Positions 15,899 through 24,093 of a stretch of DNA of 30,214 nucleotides are shown piece after piece; positions within the stretch are counted from its first letter, which is position 1; each line of letters begins with the position of its first letter. Source of the DNA: Pusillimonas sp. UBA6240 (lineage in GTDB: Bacteria; Pseudomonadota; Gammaproteobacteria; Burkholderiales; Burkholderiaceae_B); contig DJWC01000017.1 of NCBI GenBank assembly GCA_002441445.1, forward strand, positions 71,628 through 101,841. Direction: 5' to 3'. The position numbers were made by a program, and so were the translations under genes. The notes beneath the pieces were generated by a model. The model searched no databases, was not told the DNA's origin, and saw nothing but the letters and a program-made list of their open reading frames with translations.

Positions 15899-16905
15899 TC
15901 AAAATGAGTCCAATTCTGGAAGCCAGGAATATGACCACAATGCTTCGTACCCATTCTCGGGCGGGCAGTGGGGTCATTACAGCGGTTGATAATGTAAGTC
16001 TTTCGGTCAAGGCGGGGCGAGCTTTGGCCTTGGTGGGTGAATCGGGATCGGGAAAAAGTCTTACATGCTTGTCCATGCTTGGCTTGCTTCCGCCCAACGG
16101 GCGCCTGGTGGAAGGGCAGGTCCTGTTCAAAGGCCGCGATTTGGCGCGCATGTCTAAAGCCGAGCTCGAAAAAGTCCGAGGTAATGAAATCGGCATGATC
16201 CTGCAAGATGCCATGACCTCACTGAATCCTCTATTGACAATCGGGGAGCAGGTGGGCGAGGTATTCAAATACCACCAAGGCGTGACTAACAAAGCTGAGC
16301 TCAGGCGCAAATCGGTAGAGGTGCTCGAAAAGGTAAAGATTCCAGCGGCGGAGTCGCGTCTGGACAGTTATCCATTTCAATTTAGCGGGGGTATGCGCCA
16401 GCGGGTATCCATCGCAATCAACGTCGCGCTGTCTCCAGACCTGCTGATCTGTGACGAGCCGACGACAGCGTTGGATGTCACCGTTCAGTTGCAGATACTC
16501 AAGCTACTTCGTGAGCTGCAGCAAGAGCAGAGCATGGCTATTGTCTTTGTGACGCATGACCTGCATCTAGCAGCACAGTTCTGTGATGATGTGGCAATTA
16601 TGTACGGCGGGCGGGTCGTTGAATCAGGGCCGGTACGCGAAGTATTCGAGAACCCAGTCCATCCTTACACCGAGGGGCTGCTCAATGCAGTGCCATCGCT
16701 GTCGGCCTATTCAGAACGACTTGTAGCCATACCTGGCCAACAGCCCTCTCTTAGCAATTTGCCGCCGGGCTGCCGCTATGCACCGCGTTGCTCCATGGCC
16801 ACTGATCAGTGCCGTGCGCAATATCCGGATTGGTTCGAGTGGAATGAAGGAGAGCGTCGCGTTGCATGCTGGCTAACGGAGGAGCGCCTTGTCGGATGTC
16901 ATTAA
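15892..16905 (+). CDS. ABC transporter ATP-binding protein, DppD-like
   Basis: A 337-residue ATPase of the oligopeptide importer class. Walker A is GESGSGKS (about 49-56), the signature FSGGMRQR, Walker B LLICDEPTTALDV and the switch His VTHDLH. The C-terminal oligopeptide/dipeptide extension has a cysteine-rich segment (CRYAPRCSMATDQC) as in DppD/OppD. It may start at ATG 15892, overlapping the permease stop, or four codons later at 15904, where GGTGA sits about 5 nt upstream; the protein is the same otherwise. It pairs with the DppF-like ATPase that follows. Confidence 0.94.
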   Translation: MVIKMSPILEARNMTTMLRTHSRAGSGVITAVDNVSLSVKAGRALALVGESGSGKSLTCLSMLGLLPPNGRLVEGQVLFKGRDLARMSKAELEKVRGNEIGMILQDAMTSLNPLLTIGEQVGEVFKYHQGVTNKAELRRKSVEVLEKVKIPAAESRLDSYPFQFSGGMRQRVSIAINVALSPDLLICDEPTTALDVTVQLQILKLLRELQQEQSMAIVFVTHDLHLAAQFCDDVAIMYGGRVVESGPVREVFENPVHPYTEGLLNAVPSLSAYSERLVAIPGQQPSLSNLPPGCRYAPRCSMATDQCRAQYPDWFEWNEGERRVACWLTEERLVGCH

Positions 16906-18019
16906 TATCAAACGGTCGGCCAAAGTTGCGTCGGCAAGGGAAAGATTGAAAATGGCCAAGGGTACGACGCAGCACATCAAGGTCAGAAATTTACGCAAAG
17001 TGTATCAGGTACGTAGCGGCATGTTTGGTCGCCCATTGCCGCTACAGGCCATCGCGGGCGTGAGTTTCGAGGTCGAAGCGGGTACAACGTTCGGCTTGGT
17101 AGGAGAGTCGGGCTCCGGCAAGACCACGATCGCGAAAATGCTAATGCTGGCCGAGGCGCCGACATCAGGCGCCATAGAGGTGGGAGGCCGCGATCTGACC
17201 AAGCTGGATGGCGCTGCACGGCTGCAGGCCTACCGTGAACTGCAGCCCGTCCTTCAAGATCCGTATAGCTCATTGAATCCGCGCATGCGTGTTGGGCAGA
17301 TTATCGATGAGCCGCTGCGGATTCATTTATCGCTGTCTCGGCACGAACGTCAGGCACGGGTTCGCGAACTGCTGGATCTGGTCGGCCTGCCTTCAGACGC
17401 TGCTGAAAGGTATCCAAACGAATTTTCGGGAGGCCAACGGCAGCGTATTTCCATAGCCCGCGCTCTGGGCCTCAATCCGAAATGTCTGATTTTGGACGAG
17501 CCCGTTTCCGCGCTTGATGTATCTATTCAGGCACAGGTGCTGAATTTATTGAAAGAGCTGCAGCAACGTATTGGCCTAACGTACTTGCTGATATCGCACG
17601 ACCTAGCTGTGGTGGCCTACATGAGTCAGCGTGTGGGGGTATTGTATTTGGGTGAGCTCATGGAGATCGCAGATGCCGACGACATCGTCAGGCGTCCGCT
17701 TCATCCTTATACGCAAGCCTTGATTTCATCGGTAGACAGTCGTGGCAGCGACGACAACGGGAAAGTCGTCATTACGGGCGAAATTCCATCCCCAATAAAT
17801 CCGCCCAGCGGTTGTCCGTTTCATCCGCGCTGCCCCAGGGCGGAGCATCGCTGCACACTTGAAAAGCCCGTACTTCGCCAACTAGCGAGCGGCCATCAGG
17901 CCGCCTGCCATTTTGCCGAAGGATTTCTGCAATCTTACACAAAACAACGCTTGGCTCGAGATCAAAGTTCGGCCGAGTCTTCTTCTTCGCCCAATTCCAA
18001 TACCGAGGTGACAACATGA
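16889..18019 (+). CDS. ABC transporter ATP-binding protein, DppF-like
   Basis: A 376-residue second ATPase. It contains Walker A GESGSGKT, signature FSGGQRQR, Walker B CLILDEPVSALDV, switch ISHDLA and the C-terminal cysteine cluster (CPFHPRCPRAEHRC). The start is probably TTG 16889: a strong CGGAGGAG lies at 16877-16884 and the frame then overlaps the end of the DppD-like gene. An ATG at 16955 is the conventional alternative, shorter by 22 residues. A low-complexity Ser-rich tail follows the last family block. Its stop overlaps the next start (ATGA at 18016-18019), so the importer is translationally linked to the catabolic enzymes. Confidence 0.93.
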   Translation: MSDVINIKRSAKVASARERLKMAKGTTQHIKVRNLRKVYQVRSGMFGRPLPLQAIAGVSFEVEAGTTFGLVGESGSGKTTIAKMLMLAEAPTSGAIEVGGRDLTKLDGAARLQAYRELQPVLQDPYSSLNPRMRVGQIIDEPLRIHLSLSRHERQARVRELLDLVGLPSDAAERYPNEFSGGQRQRISIARALGLNPKCLILDEPVSALDVSIQAQVLNLLKELQQRIGLTYLLISHDLAVVAYMSQRVGVLYLGELMEIADADDIVRRPLHPYTQALISSVDSRGSDDNGKVVITGEIPSPINPPSGCPFHPRCPRAEHRCTLEKPVLRQLASGHQAACHFAEGFLQSYTKQRLARDQSSAESSSSPNSNTEVTT

Positions 18020-19182
18020 ATTTCGATGCGCATGCCGTGCTCCAGTCTTCACTGCTCCAGGAGGTCAAGCATCTGGCTATAACTAAATTTCGTGAGCGCG
18101 AGGCAGCGCTGCACGATTCGGTTTCCATGCCTATGGAGAACCTAAAAGAGCTCTGGGACAGAGGCCTGCTGACTGCGACCGTAAGGCGCGAACATGGCGG
18201 GCTTGGCAGTAACGTCATGTCGGATGATCCGGCAACGTTCCTTCAAACCATTCGCACCGTCGCGCACGGCTCGCCAGGGACGGCGCATTGCGTGCAAGTG
18301 CAAAACCACGTTGCTTGGGCCATTGATGAGATCGGCACGGATGAGCAGCGGGAACGCTTCTTGGCACCGATGACTAAGGAAATGAAGCTTTGTTCGTTTG
18401 TCGGCAGCGAGGCCGGCCGTAAACATATGTACGTGCTCAAGACGACCGCAAAGAAAACAGACGGCGGCTATATCGTCAACGGCAACAAGAACTACGCGAC
18501 TAACGGCTATGAAGACGGATTGGCGATCGTTTTTGCGACCGTGGAGGGTGAGACCGACTACATGAACAGCCACCTAATGGTCATTGTCGAGCCTGGAATG
18601 GAAGGTTTGTCGATAAATCATGACTGGTATCGGCCGACGGGTATGCGGGTCTGCCCCAGCCCCGAAATCTATATGAACAATGTCTTTATCCCAAATACGC
18701 ATGTACTTGGCGAGCCAGGCACTTATCCCAAGGGGCGCTGGCAAGGACGCTTCCATCTTGGTTTTGCCGCCAACTACCTTGGCACAATCGAAGGCGCTTA
18801 CGAGTGGGTATTGAATAGCTTGAAAGAGCGTGGCCGAGGCAAAGATCCCTTCGTGCAGTTGCGTGTGGGTGAAATGCAGATTCAGCTTTATGGCGCGCAG
18901 GTCGCATTTGAGAATGCGATCGCCACATGGCGCCGTGGGGATGTATTGCAGGCGGAGCTTGCTTCCATGAAGGCCAAGGCCATCTGCGCGCACGTAGCGT
19001 CCAATCTGTCCACGACACTCATCCAACTCGCGGGCTCTACGGCTTTGTTCGACGAATATCCTTTGGGTCGGATGTTGCGAGATCTGCAAACACACTATCT
19101 GCATGTGGGGCACGATCGGACGTCCCAGATTGTTGGGGCAGCGTGCCTTGATGAAGTATTTGACTCCACCCTGCAACGTTAA
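18016..19182 (+). CDS. Acyl-CoA-dehydrogenase-fold flavin monooxygenase 1 (DszC/SfnB-like)
   Basis: A 388-residue protein with the acyl-CoA dehydrogenase fold. The C-terminus differs from true dehydrogenases: RDLQTHYLHVGHD has a His-x-x-His pair (H360, H363) and no catalytic glutamate motif. This matches the pattern known for reduced-flavin-dependent monooxygenases such as DszC and the SfnB group (RDxRTHTLHDP-type ending). The expected reaction is oxygenation of a carbon or sulfur centre with FMNH2/FADH2 supplied by a reductase, here probably the one at 26933-27427. It is the same length as, and paralogous to, the protein at 25710-26876 (shared REHGGLGS, SEAGR/SEPGR, NGKKNYAT-type blocks). 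An acyl-CoA dehydrogenase function cannot be excluded without structure-based comparison. Confidence 0.75.
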   Translation: MNFDAHAVLQSSLLQEVKHLAITKFREREAALHDSVSMPMENLKELWDRGLLTATVRREHGGLGSNVMSDDPATFLQTIRTVAHGSPGTAHCVQVQNHVAWAIDEIGTDEQRERFLAPMTKEMKLCSFVGSEAGRKHMYVLKTTAKKTDGGYIVNGNKNYATNGYEDGLAIVFATVEGETDYMNSHLMVIVEPGMEGLSINHDWYRPTGMRVCPSPEIYMNNVFIPNTHVLGEPGTYPKGRWQGRFHLGFAANYLGTIEGAYEWVLNSLKERGRGKDPFVQLRVGEMQIQLYGAQVAFENAIATWRRGDVLQAELASMKAKAICAHVASNLSTTLIQLAGSTALFDEYPLGRMLRDLQTHYLHVGHDRTSQIVGAACLDEVFDSTLQR

Positions 19183-19192
19183 GGTGGGTTAT

Positions 19193-20362
19193 ATGGATTT
19201 TCAAATATCGCCGGCACAACGCGAGCTCATGGATGCGACCGAAAAGTTGTGCAACCAACTGCTTCCTCTTGCGAAGGAAACTCGCCGGGCGGATACGCCC
19301 GAAGCGTTGAACAAATTGCGCAAAACCATGGCGGAGAATGGTTTGCTCGGCTTGAACATGCCTACAGAGTACGGTGGTATGGGGTTGCCGCTGCTCGACA
19401 CACTGCTTTTGTTGCAAACCATACAGAAAGTTGATTCCACACTATGCGGTCTGTCCCATCGCACGTCTACTGGCGCGGTGGGTGCGGTGCTCGAGCTCGG
19501 TAGCGCCGCGCAGAAAGAAAAGTACGTGGGCGGCGTAGTACGCGGCGAGTTGGGCCTTAGCATTGGCATTACCGAGCCTGAGGCGGGCTCTGCCGCAACG
19601 GCCATGAAGACTCGCGCGCGTATCGAAGGCGACGAAGTCGTCATTAATGGGCAAAAAACATTCATTACCGCGGCTCGTGACAACCATGCGACCTTGCTTT
19701 ACTGCCGCTTCGGAACCACCGGTAAAGCGTCGGATATCGGTGCGGTGATTCTTCCGCACGACGCTCCGGGCCTAACGATTTCGGCCGGAATGGTCAACAT
19801 GGCGGGTGAAAGGCAGTATGAATTATTCATGTCAGATTGCCGAATTCCGCGCGAGAACGTCCTGATAGACGGAGATGCGTTTGGGAAGTTGATCAGCGTA
19901 TACAACAGCGAGCGTCTGGGCAGCATCTCGCGGATGCTTGGATCGGCGCAAGCATCTTTTGAGTATGCGCTTCAGTACATCAAGGAACGACAACAATTCG
20001 GCCAAGCGTTGGCGGACTTCCAGGGTCTGCAATGGATGGTCGCCGATATGAAAGTCAAGCTGGAAGCCGCGCAATTGCTGACTTGGCGCGCCGCAGCCAA
20101 CACCGCCGCAGGATTGCCGTCCCCCCTGGAAACTTCTGTGGCGAAAGTCTACGTGGCTCAGGCGACCAAGGAGATCTGCGACGATGCCATACAACTTCTT
20201 GGCGGGTACGGCTACATGACTGAATACCCTGTTGAAGGGCGTTACCGGGAGGTGCGCGGTGGATCCATCTATGGCGGCACGATGCAGGTTCATAAGAACA
20301 TGATCGCAGGCCATGTGTTGGGCCGCAGAAACAATCAGTGGAAGCGCAAGGAAAAAGCATGA
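19193..20362 (+). CDS. Acyl-CoA dehydrogenase
   Basis: A 389-residue FAD enzyme introducing the alpha,beta double bond of an acyl-CoA. It has the family blocks GLSIGITEPEAGSA and NGQKTFITAA, the helix RQQFGQALADFQGLQWMVAD, and the C-terminal LLGGYGYMTEYPVEGRYREVR. Start ATG 19193 has AAGGTGG 5-6 nt upstream (overlapping the previous stop); a longer upstream frame is read-through of the neighbour. The usual catalytic-glutamate motif YEGT is YGGT here (SIYGGTMQVHK). YGGT occurs in many acyl-CoA dehydrogenases, and the base may sit elsewhere as in isovaleryl-CoA dehydrogenase, but the position has not been verified. Its stop overlaps the thiolase start (ATGA). It is the first oxidative step of the beta-oxidation set in this operon. 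Confidence 0.9.
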   Translation: MDFQISPAQRELMDATEKLCNQLLPLAKETRRADTPEALNKLRKTMAENGLLGLNMPTEYGGMGLPLLDTLLLLQTIQKVDSTLCGLSHRTSTGAVGAVLELGSAAQKEKYVGGVVRGELGLSIGITEPEAGSAATAMKTRARIEGDEVVINGQKTFITAARDNHATLLYCRFGTTGKASDIGAVILPHDAPGLTISAGMVNMAGERQYELFMSDCRIPRENVLIDGDAFGKLISVYNSERLGSISRMLGSAQASFEYALQYIKERQQFGQALADFQGLQWMVADMKVKLEAAQLLTWRAAANTAAGLPSPLETSVAKVYVAQATKEICDDAIQLLGGYGYMTEYPVEGRYREVRGGSIYGGTMQVHKNMIAGHVLGRRNNQWKRKEKA

Positions 20363-21525
20363 GCTCACAGCACATAGCCGACCACGAGCCTGTCATTGTT
20401 GAGGCCGTGCGCACGCCTTTCGGCAAGCGCCATGGTGCGTTGAAGGACTGGCATGCCGCAGAACTCATGGCAAAGGTGCTAGGGGTCATCATAGAGCGCA
20501 GCGGTGTGCCTATGGCCGATGTCGATGACGTGGTGGCGGGTTGCGCCACGCAGGTCGGCGAGCAAGCCGGCAACGTCGCTCGAACGGGATTGCTGATGGC
20601 GGGTTTTCCGGTAACGGTGCCCGGCATGACCGTCAACAGGGCATGCGGCTCATCACAGCAGGCGGTGCATATCGCCGACAATTTGATACGCAGTGGCGTA
20701 TGCGAAGTGGTGATTGCCGGTGGTGTCGAACTTATGTCCAAAACAGCCGGCGGCAATGACAACACGCATTATGGACGCCGCTATCCCGAGCGCTTGATCG
20801 AGCAGTTTTCCATGCCGTCTATGGGTATTGCTGCCGAGCGTATCGCAGCCCGATGGGGATTCGATCGGGCACTATTGGACGAAATTGCAATGCGTAGCCA
20901 TATGCTTGCCGCACAAGCATGGAACGAAGGGCGCTTTAAAAATGAGGTCGTCACGTTGACCGGTGACGATGGGAAAGAATTGTTTCGTGACGAGGGAGTG
21001 CGCAGCGATACTTCGTTGGAAAAACTCAGCATGCTCAAGACCGCCTTTCAAGAAAATGGGCGGGTTACGGCCGGGAACGCAAGTCAAGTGTCGGATGGTG
21101 CATCCGCCGTCTTGCTCATGACGGCGGCTAAGGCGCGTGAATATGGCCTTCGGCCGCGCGCCCGGCTGAAGAATCAATGTGTTGTTGGCGTTGACCCGGA
21201 AATCATGCTGACAGGGCCCATCCCTGCGACCAAAACGATACTCGAGCGCAGCGGCTTGTCGATGTCGGACATAGACCTCTTCGAAATCAATGAGGCATTT
21301 GCCTCGGTACTGGCTGCCTGGGTGGCTGAGCTGAAGCCCGATATGGACAAGGTCAATGTGAACGGCGGTGCGATTGCTCTTGGGCATCCATTGGGAGCTT
21401 CCGGCGCGCGCCTGATCACCACCATCGTGAATGAGCTCGAGCGTCGTGAAGGGCGCTATGGCTTGGTATCCATGTGTTGTGGCGGCGGCCTGGGTACCGC
21501 CACCATTCTTGAACGCCTTGCTTGA
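20359..21525 (+). CDS. Thiolase (acetyl-CoA acyltransferase)
   Basis: A 388-residue thiolase with all three catalytic elements: nucleophile Cys96 in NRACGSSQQA, His343 in GGAIALGHPLGASGAR, and Cys373 in the CxGGGxG motif (CCGGGLG). It cleaves a 3-oxoacyl-CoA with CoA to release acetyl-CoA or propionyl-CoA. The start ATG overlaps the acyl-CoA dehydrogenase stop (ATGA) with AAGGA 6 nt upstream. The intact catalytic set distinguishes it from the SCP2-like thiolase/aldolase proteins of steroid side-chain degradation. It completes a beta-oxidation module with the dehydrogenase, MaoC pair and SDR. Confidence 0.94.
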   Translation: MSSQHIADHEPVIVEAVRTPFGKRHGALKDWHAAELMAKVLGVIIERSGVPMADVDDVVAGCATQVGEQAGNVARTGLLMAGFPVTVPGMTVNRACGSSQQAVHIADNLIRSGVCEVVIAGGVELMSKTAGGNDNTHYGRRYPERLIEQFSMPSMGIAAERIAARWGFDRALLDEIAMRSHMLAAQAWNEGRFKNEVVTLTGDDGKELFRDEGVRSDTSLEKLSMLKTAFQENGRVTAGNASQVSDGASAVLLMTAAKAREYGLRPRARLKNQCVVGVDPEIMLTGPIPATKTILERSGLSMSDIDLFEINEAFASVLAAWVAELKPDMDKVNVNGGAIALGHPLGASGARLITTIVNELERREGRYGLVSMCCGGGLGTATILERLA

Positions 21526-21545
21526 TCGTAATGGACGAGGACAGT

Positions 21546-22016
21546 ATGTCAGAGATTGATCTTTCGTTAGTGGGCACACAATCAGAGCCCTTCGAAGTCG
21601 AAATCGAAAAAAGTGAGATCCGCAAGTTCGCCGAGGCCATTGGTGATGCCAGCCCTTTATACCGCGATGAAGCTTATGCCCGGAGCAAAGGGTATGCCAG
21701 CTTGCTGGCGCCTCCCACCTATCCGACTTGCTTCAGGCCGCCTGTTGAGCTCGCGTGGATGCGCAACCTTGATCGCCGCCGCATCGTCGCCGGTCAAATG
21801 TCATTCGATTATCTCAAGCCGATCACGGCCGGGATGCGGTTGACTTGTCGTCTTCGCTTCGTAGGCGTGGAAGACAAGGTTGGCGCGCGAGGGCGTATGC
21901 AACTCTTGCAAAACGAATTGCGAGGTCACGACGAAACCGGCGCGCTCGTATTCGTGGCTGGCCGCAGCACGGTCTACCGCTCACTCGAGCAGGTCGAGCA
22001 AAGGAGCCTGGCATGA
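21546..22016 (+). CDS. MaoC-like hot-dog protein, N-terminal-domain type (hydratase partner)
   Basis: A 156-residue hot-dog-fold protein of the MaoC_dehydrat_N / FAS1-dehydratase type. It contains the helix region EIRKFAEAIGDASPLYRDE, where active hydratases have an Asn/Pro-x-His-x-Asp element; here the His is absent (PLYRD). It is therefore likely to be the structural or acyl-binding half of a heteromeric hydratase with the next gene product, as in HadAB or ChsH1-ChsH2. Start ATG 21546 follows GAGG at 21536-21539. In-frame ATG 21531 and TTG 21522, which overlaps the thiolase stop, are possible alternatives. Its stop overlaps the next start (ATGA at 22013-22016). Confidence 0.82.
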   Translation: MSEIDLSLVGTQSEPFEVEIEKSEIRKFAEAIGDASPLYRDEAYARSKGYASLLAPPTYPTCFRPPVELAWMRNLDRRRIVAGQMSFDYLKPITAGMRLTCRLRFVGVEDKVGARGRMQLLQNELRGHDETGALVFVAGRSTVYRSLEQVEQRSLA

Positions 22017-22429
22017 GCATGAATGGCCGAGAAGTCGCCGCCGGAGATACGTTTTCGTTGGATGTGGACCCGGTTACTACCACTCAACTAGTCCGTTATG
22101 CGGGAGCGTCCGGCGACTACAACCGTATTCACTACGATGCGCCATACGCCGAGGAGGCCGGCCTTGGTGGGGTGATCGCCCACGGTATGTTGACCATGGC
22201 CTTCATGGGAAGGGCCTTGACGGGATGGGCCGGCGAGGATGCCACTGTAAGCCATATTGCTGCCAGGTTCACCGCGCCGGTTCGGCCCGGCGATGTGGTG
22301 TCGGTCAGCGGTACGGTATTAGAAAGAAAAGACACCGCAAACGAGATCCAAGCAAACTGCCAATTGACGGCTAGGGTTGGCGAAAAGAAAGTTGCCGTGG
22401 GTGACGCAACGGTTACTTGGCATATCTGA
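22013..22429 (+). CDS. MaoC-type (R)-specific enoyl-CoA hydratase subunit
   Basis: A 138-residue hot-dog protein with the complete hydratase-2 motif YAGASGDYNRIHYD near residues 29-42, supplying the Asp and His of the active site. It also has the typical VIAHGMLTMAFMG helix. It hydrates a trans-2-enoyl-CoA to the (R)-3-hydroxyacyl-CoA. The overlapping ATGA with the preceding gene implies equal synthesis and probably complex formation. A longer open frame starting at 21845 only reads through the previous gene. Split heteromeric MaoC hydratases are known to accommodate bulky, ring-bearing acyl-CoAs, which hints at the substrate class. Confidence 0.9.
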   Translation: MSMNGREVAAGDTFSLDVDPVTTTQLVRYAGASGDYNRIHYDAPYAEEAGLGGVIAHGMLTMAFMGRALTGWAGEDATVSHIAARFTAPVRPGDVVSVSGTVLERKDTANEIQANCQLTARVGEKKVAVGDATVTWHI

Positions 22430-22446
22430 ATTCTTGTGAGGCTGAT

Positions 22447-24093
22447 ATGGACTGGCGCAATCGTACCTTCGCGGAAGCATTATTGTGGGGAGCCGAAACA
22501 TATGGTGCGCGCCCGGCCGTCGTTCACGGCGATATCCGTCTTTCGTTCAGCGAACTGGCGGAACGGGTTCTTGCGTTTGCCAGGGGGCTAGTTGAAATCG
22601 GCGTCCAGCCGCAAGAGAAAGTTGCACTATGGATGGCCGACAGGCCGGAATGGCTGATTGCTCGATGGGCTGTCCCAATGGTCGGCGCCGTCTTGGTCCC
22701 GATCAACACACGCTTTCGGTCCCATGATCTCGCCTACGTTCTGAAGCAATCCGATACGGCGACCCTGATCATGCAGGACGGCGCACGAGGAACGAGTTAT
22801 ATCGATCTGCTTATGGGGCTGGAACCGGCCATGGGGGGCTCTCGCCTAAACGGTTGGGCCAGCGCCGCGCTGCCTGGCCTGCAGCGTGTCGTATGCTTGT
22901 CTGATTCTCCTACGCCCGCCGGCATGCGGGATTTTTATGCACTCGAAGCGCAGGGGCGGAGCTTGTTAGCGAATGGTCAGGCGGATGACGTGCTTCAGGC
23001 GCGGATATCCGCTGTGCAGCCTGATGACGTGGCCCAGATTCTTTATACCTCTGGCACCACGTCCTTCCCGAAGGGGGCGCAGGTCTGCCATGGTCCTTTG
23101 CTTCAGAATAACTTTCAAACAATCAAGCGCATGCGCTTGACGTCCGAAGATCGGTATTTGTCTTGTGTGCCCTTGTTCTCAGCGACAGGCACCAGCTATA
23201 CGTTATCCATGCATTTGGCGGGGGCCCGCATGGTTATCCTGGACCGCTTCGACGCAGCCTCTTTTTGCTCCACTGTGCAAAAAGAAGGTATTACCGTCAG
23301 TTTTTTTGTCGATGCGATTGTCGAGGACCTTCGCCAGTTCGCAGAAAGAGGCAAGTACGACCTCTCGTCGCTACGCACCGGCACAGGTGCTCCCTTGTCG
23401 AAATCGTCCTTCATGTTTGTAACTCAGGAAATGAAGGTGCCCGAGCTCATTAGCGTGTACGGCATGTCTGAGACATCCAATGCAGTTGCACGGGCATCGT
23501 GTGATGACCCTCTTGAAAAAAGAATGGGCACCAATGGCCGTCCCGTTGACGGTGTTCGTATACGGATCGCTGAAGTGGACTCGAATCAAACTTTGCCAAG
23601 TGGACGAGTGGGTGAGATCTGTATCGCAGGCTATGTTCTGATGAAAGGGTATTACGAACAGCCTGACGAGGATCGAAAGGTGTTCGACGCCGATGGTTGG
23701 CTGCATAGCGGTGATTTGGGTGAAATCGATGCTGATGGCTACCTAATTTACCGAGGGCGGGTCAAAGAGATGATCAAGCCAGGCGGATTCAATGTGGCGA
23801 CACAGGAGATCGAACAGTTCCTAAAGACATATCCGGGCGTGCGCGAGGCCGTTGTGGTTGGCGTGCCTGACAGGCGCTTGGGCGAAGTAGGCTATGCCTA
23901 CATTGAGCCTCACCGGGCGGCACAACTGACGAGCGAGGCATTGGTGGCATATTGTCGCGAGCATATCGCCAGCTACAAGGTGCCACGTTATGTGGAATTC
24001 ATCACAGATTGGCCCATGACGGGCAGTCAAAAGATTCGCAAGCTCGAACTCAAGGCACGCGCCAGTGCGCAACTTCAAGAGATTATGCAATGA
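22447..24093 (+). CDS. Acyl-CoA ligase / AMP-dependent synthetase B
   Basis: A 548-residue adenylate-forming ligase and close paralogue of ligase A. Motifs are YTSGTTSFPKG near residue 197, YGMSETSN, GDLGEIDADGYLIYRGR and the A10 lysine in GSQKIRKLELK near 526. It lacks the 13-20-residue N-terminal extension of ligase A. Start ATG 22447 has GTGAGG 5 nt upstream; a TTG at 22417 lies inside the preceding gene. Its stop overlaps the rhodanese start (ATGA-type, 24090-24093). A second ligase in the same operon may re-activate an acid released midway, for example after ring opening or desulfurisation, or may accept a related substrate. Confidence 0.93.
   Translation: MDWRNRTFAEALLWGAETYGARPAVVHGDIRLSFSELAERVLAFARGLVEIGVQPQEKVALWMADRPEWLIARWAVPMVGAVLVPINTRFRSHDLAYVLKQSDTATLIMQDGARGTSYIDLLMGLEPAMGGSRLNGWASAALPGLQRVVCLSDSPTPAGMRDFYALEAQGRSLLANGQADDVLQARISAVQPDDVAQILYTSGTTSFPKGAQVCHGPLLQNNFQTIKRMRLTSEDRYLSCVPLFSATGTSYTLSMHLAGARMVILDRFDAASFCSTVQKEGITVSFFVDAIVEDLRQFAERGKYDLSSLRTGTGAPLSKSSFMFVTQEMKVPELISVYGMSETSNAVARASCDDPLEKRMGTNGRPVDGVRIRIAEVDSNQTLPSGRVGEICIAGYVLMKGYYEQPDEDRKVFDADGWLHSGDLGEIDADGYLIYRGRVKEMIKPGGFNVATQEIEQFLKTYPGVREAVVVGVPDRRLGEVGYAYIEPHRAAQLTSEALVAYCREHIASYKVPRYVEFITDWPMTGSQKIRKLELKARASAQLQEIMQ

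Noticed and set aside
22445..22456. Motif-like ATATGGACTGG at the start of ligase B
   Set aside because: It encodes the first residues (MDW) inside a packed operon and lacks the CAATAT arm, so it is probably chance. The same holds for ATGGACTATAC at about 11983, inside SBP 2.
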